DNA of 8,246 bases. Source: Veillonella sp. GTDB taxonomy: Bacteria; Bacillota; Negativicutes; Veillonellales; Veillonellaceae. The stretch is taken from positions 1 to 8,246 of the forward strand of contig DXZL01000059.1 of NCBI GenBank assembly GCA_019419725.1, written 5' to 3'. Below are positions 7,319 through 8,246 of this stretch, piece after piece; within the stretch, counting starts at the first letter, position 1, and each line of letters starts with the position of its first letter. Both the position numbers and the translations under genes were made by a program. Under the pieces are notes generated by a model. That model made no database searches. It was given only the letters and a program-made list of their open reading frames with translations, and was not told where the DNA came from.

Positions 7319-8194
7319 ATGGAAGTCGTTGCATTTGTAGGTAGTAGTGGCACTGGTAAAAGCCATCGTGCGCTCGTAGTTGCTCATGAAAATAATATTG
7401 AATGTATCATCGATGATGGCATTTTAATTCATGATAATAAGATTGTAGCTGGCTTTTCTGCAAAGAAAGAATCTAGCCGATTAAAAGCTGTTCGTCGTGC
7501 TATTTTCCAAGATGAAGTACAAGTAAAATCAGTGCGTGAACAATTAGATAAAATTAATCCTAATAAGCTTATGATTATTGGTACATCCGATAATATGGTA
7601 AAGAAAATTACGAAAGCATTAGGCTTGCAAGATCCAGATCGATATATTCGCATTGAAGATGTAGCTACACCTAAAGAAATTGAAAAAGCACAACATGCTC
7701 GTCTTAAAGAAGGTAAACATATTATTCCAGTTCCAACAATGGAATTGAAACCTCACTTTAGAGGGTATTTGATTGATCCAATTAAAACCATGTGGCGTCG
7801 ACGTACATTGAAAAAACAAGATCAAGATACATTGGGGCAAATTGGTTCAGAAGGATTTGAACGTTCTGTGGTTCGTCCTGCTTTCAGTTATTATGGACGA
7901 CTTACCTTCGATGATGATGTAATTATCAAATTGATTCGCAATGGCTTAAAAAAAGTTGTTGGTGTTGATGAATCAAGTGTTATTTCTTTCAAAAAGAGTG
8001 ACAAAGGCCAAAATGGTTTAGTTGTAGATATGGCTGTTGTTATTGAACATGGTTATCCTGTTAAACCATTGATGCAACAGGTACAAAAGTCCGTTCGAAA
8101 TGAAATTGAGTATATTACAGGCATGTCTATTGAACGTATGTCTATAAAAGTTAAGAATATTATAGAAACAAAACGTAAGATTGTTAAAGTATAG
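7319..8194 (+). CDS. P-loop NTPase domain fused to a C-terminal Asp23/Gls24 domain
   Basis: Two-part protein of unknown function. With the start at 7319 it is 291 residues. The N-terminal strand MEVVAFV leads straight into a Walker A motif, GSSGTGKS (8-15). Possible acidic residues are D32/D33 in IIDDG, and a second hydrophobic strand, LMIIGTSD, looks like a P-loop core strand. A basic, charged linker (about 160-185) follows. From about residue 193 (YYGRLTF) to the end the sequence matches the Asp23/Gls24 pattern: a GVDESS turn, a VVDMAVVIEHGYPV strand pair, a helix with VQKSVRNEIEYITG, and a closing IKVKNI strand. Asp23 proteins are membrane-associated envelope-stress proteins in Gram-positives. 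The start at 7319 has GAGG at 7309-7312, 6 bases upstream; the in-frame ATG at 7307 has no SD and would add only MRLT. It lies 15 bases after the PHP gene and 8 bases before miaB. Domain calls are from pattern recognition, and no biochemical role is claimed. Confidence 0.85.
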   Translation: MEVVAFVGSSGTGKSHRALVVAHENNIECIIDDGILIHDNKIVAGFSAKKESSRLKAVRRAIFQDEVQVKSVREQLDKINPNKLMIIGTSDNMVKKITKALGLQDPDRYIRIEDVATPKEIEKAQHARLKEGKHIIPVPTMELKPHFRGYLIDPIKTMWRRRTLKKQDQDTLGQIGSEGFERSVVRPAFSYYGRLTFDDDVIIKLIRNGLKKVVGVDESSVISFKKSDKGQNGLVVDMAVVIEHGYPVKPLMQQVQKSVRNEIEYITGMSIERMSIKVKNIIETKRKIVKV

Positions 8195-8197
8195 GAG
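8191..8197 (+). promoter_or_regulatory. Stop codon nested in the miaB ribosome binding site
   Basis: The stop TAG (8192-8194) of the P-loop/Asp23 gene runs into AGGAG (8193-8197), 5 bases before the ATG at 8203. It is identical over ATAGGAG apart from context to the dxr/rseP junction type and suggests coupled translation. Confidence 0.7.
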
Positions 8198-8202
8198 TTA
8201 GA

Positions 8203-8246
8203 ATGAAGTCTTATTATATTTACACCTATGGTTGTCAAATGAATAC
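8203..8246 (+). CDS. miaB: tRNA-2-methylthio-N6-dimethylallyladenosine synthase (MiaB-type), 3'-truncated
   Basis: Only the first 14 codons and part of the next are inside the window, reading MKSYYIYTYGCQMN. The TYGCQMN string is the start of the N-terminal UPF0004 domain of the methylthiotransferase family, whose first cysteine binds an iron-sulfur cluster. MiaB is a radical-SAM enzyme that adds a methylthio group to i6A37 in tRNAs. The close relatives MtaB and RimO share this region, but the exact YGCQMN form favours MiaB. AGGAG (8193-8197) is 5 bases upstream and overlaps the stop of the preceding gene, so it is part of the same operon. Confidence 0.82.
   Translation, partial: MKSYYIYTYGCQMN

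Overview
The window is A+T-rich bacterial DNA with every gene on the + strand, packed end to end. Gene content and order (uppS-cdsA-dxr-rseP-ispG-proS, then a PHP protein, an Asp23-domain protein and miaB) point to a Firmicute. The low G+C and the family variants look most like a Negativicute such as Veillonella. That placement is recognition from memory, not a search, and I hold it with moderate confidence.

Region 1 (1-6358) is an envelope and isoprenoid operon. It begins inside uppS (undecaprenyl diphosphate synthase), followed by cdsA (CDP-diacylglycerol synthase), dxr (second step of the MEP pathway), rseP (site-2 intramembrane protease), ispG (a late, iron-sulfur step of the MEP pathway) and proS (prolyl-tRNA synthetase). 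Gaps between genes are 3 to 18 bases, and ispG and proS overlap by 7 bases. Dxr and IspG help make IPP, which UppS elongates into the lipid carrier for cell-wall glycans. CdsA supplies the activated lipid for phospholipid synthesis. RseP trims membrane proteins such as anti-sigma factors.

Region 2 (6359-6475) is the only real intergenic gap. It carries a strong rho-independent terminator (6361-6402) that closes the first operon, then a good sigma-70/sigma-A type promoter (6413-6441) and a strong ribosome binding site for the next operon.

Region 3 (6476-8246) is a second operon. It encodes a PHP-family metal-dependent phosphoesterase/exonuclease, a protein joining an N-terminal P-loop nucleotide-binding domain to a C-terminal Asp23/Gls24 domain, and the first codons of a MiaB-type tRNA methylthiotransferase, cut by the window end. 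The P-loop/Asp23 protein is the least understood gene here. I saw no mobile elements, CRISPR arrays, tRNA or rRNA genes. The rest is conserved housekeeping sequence.
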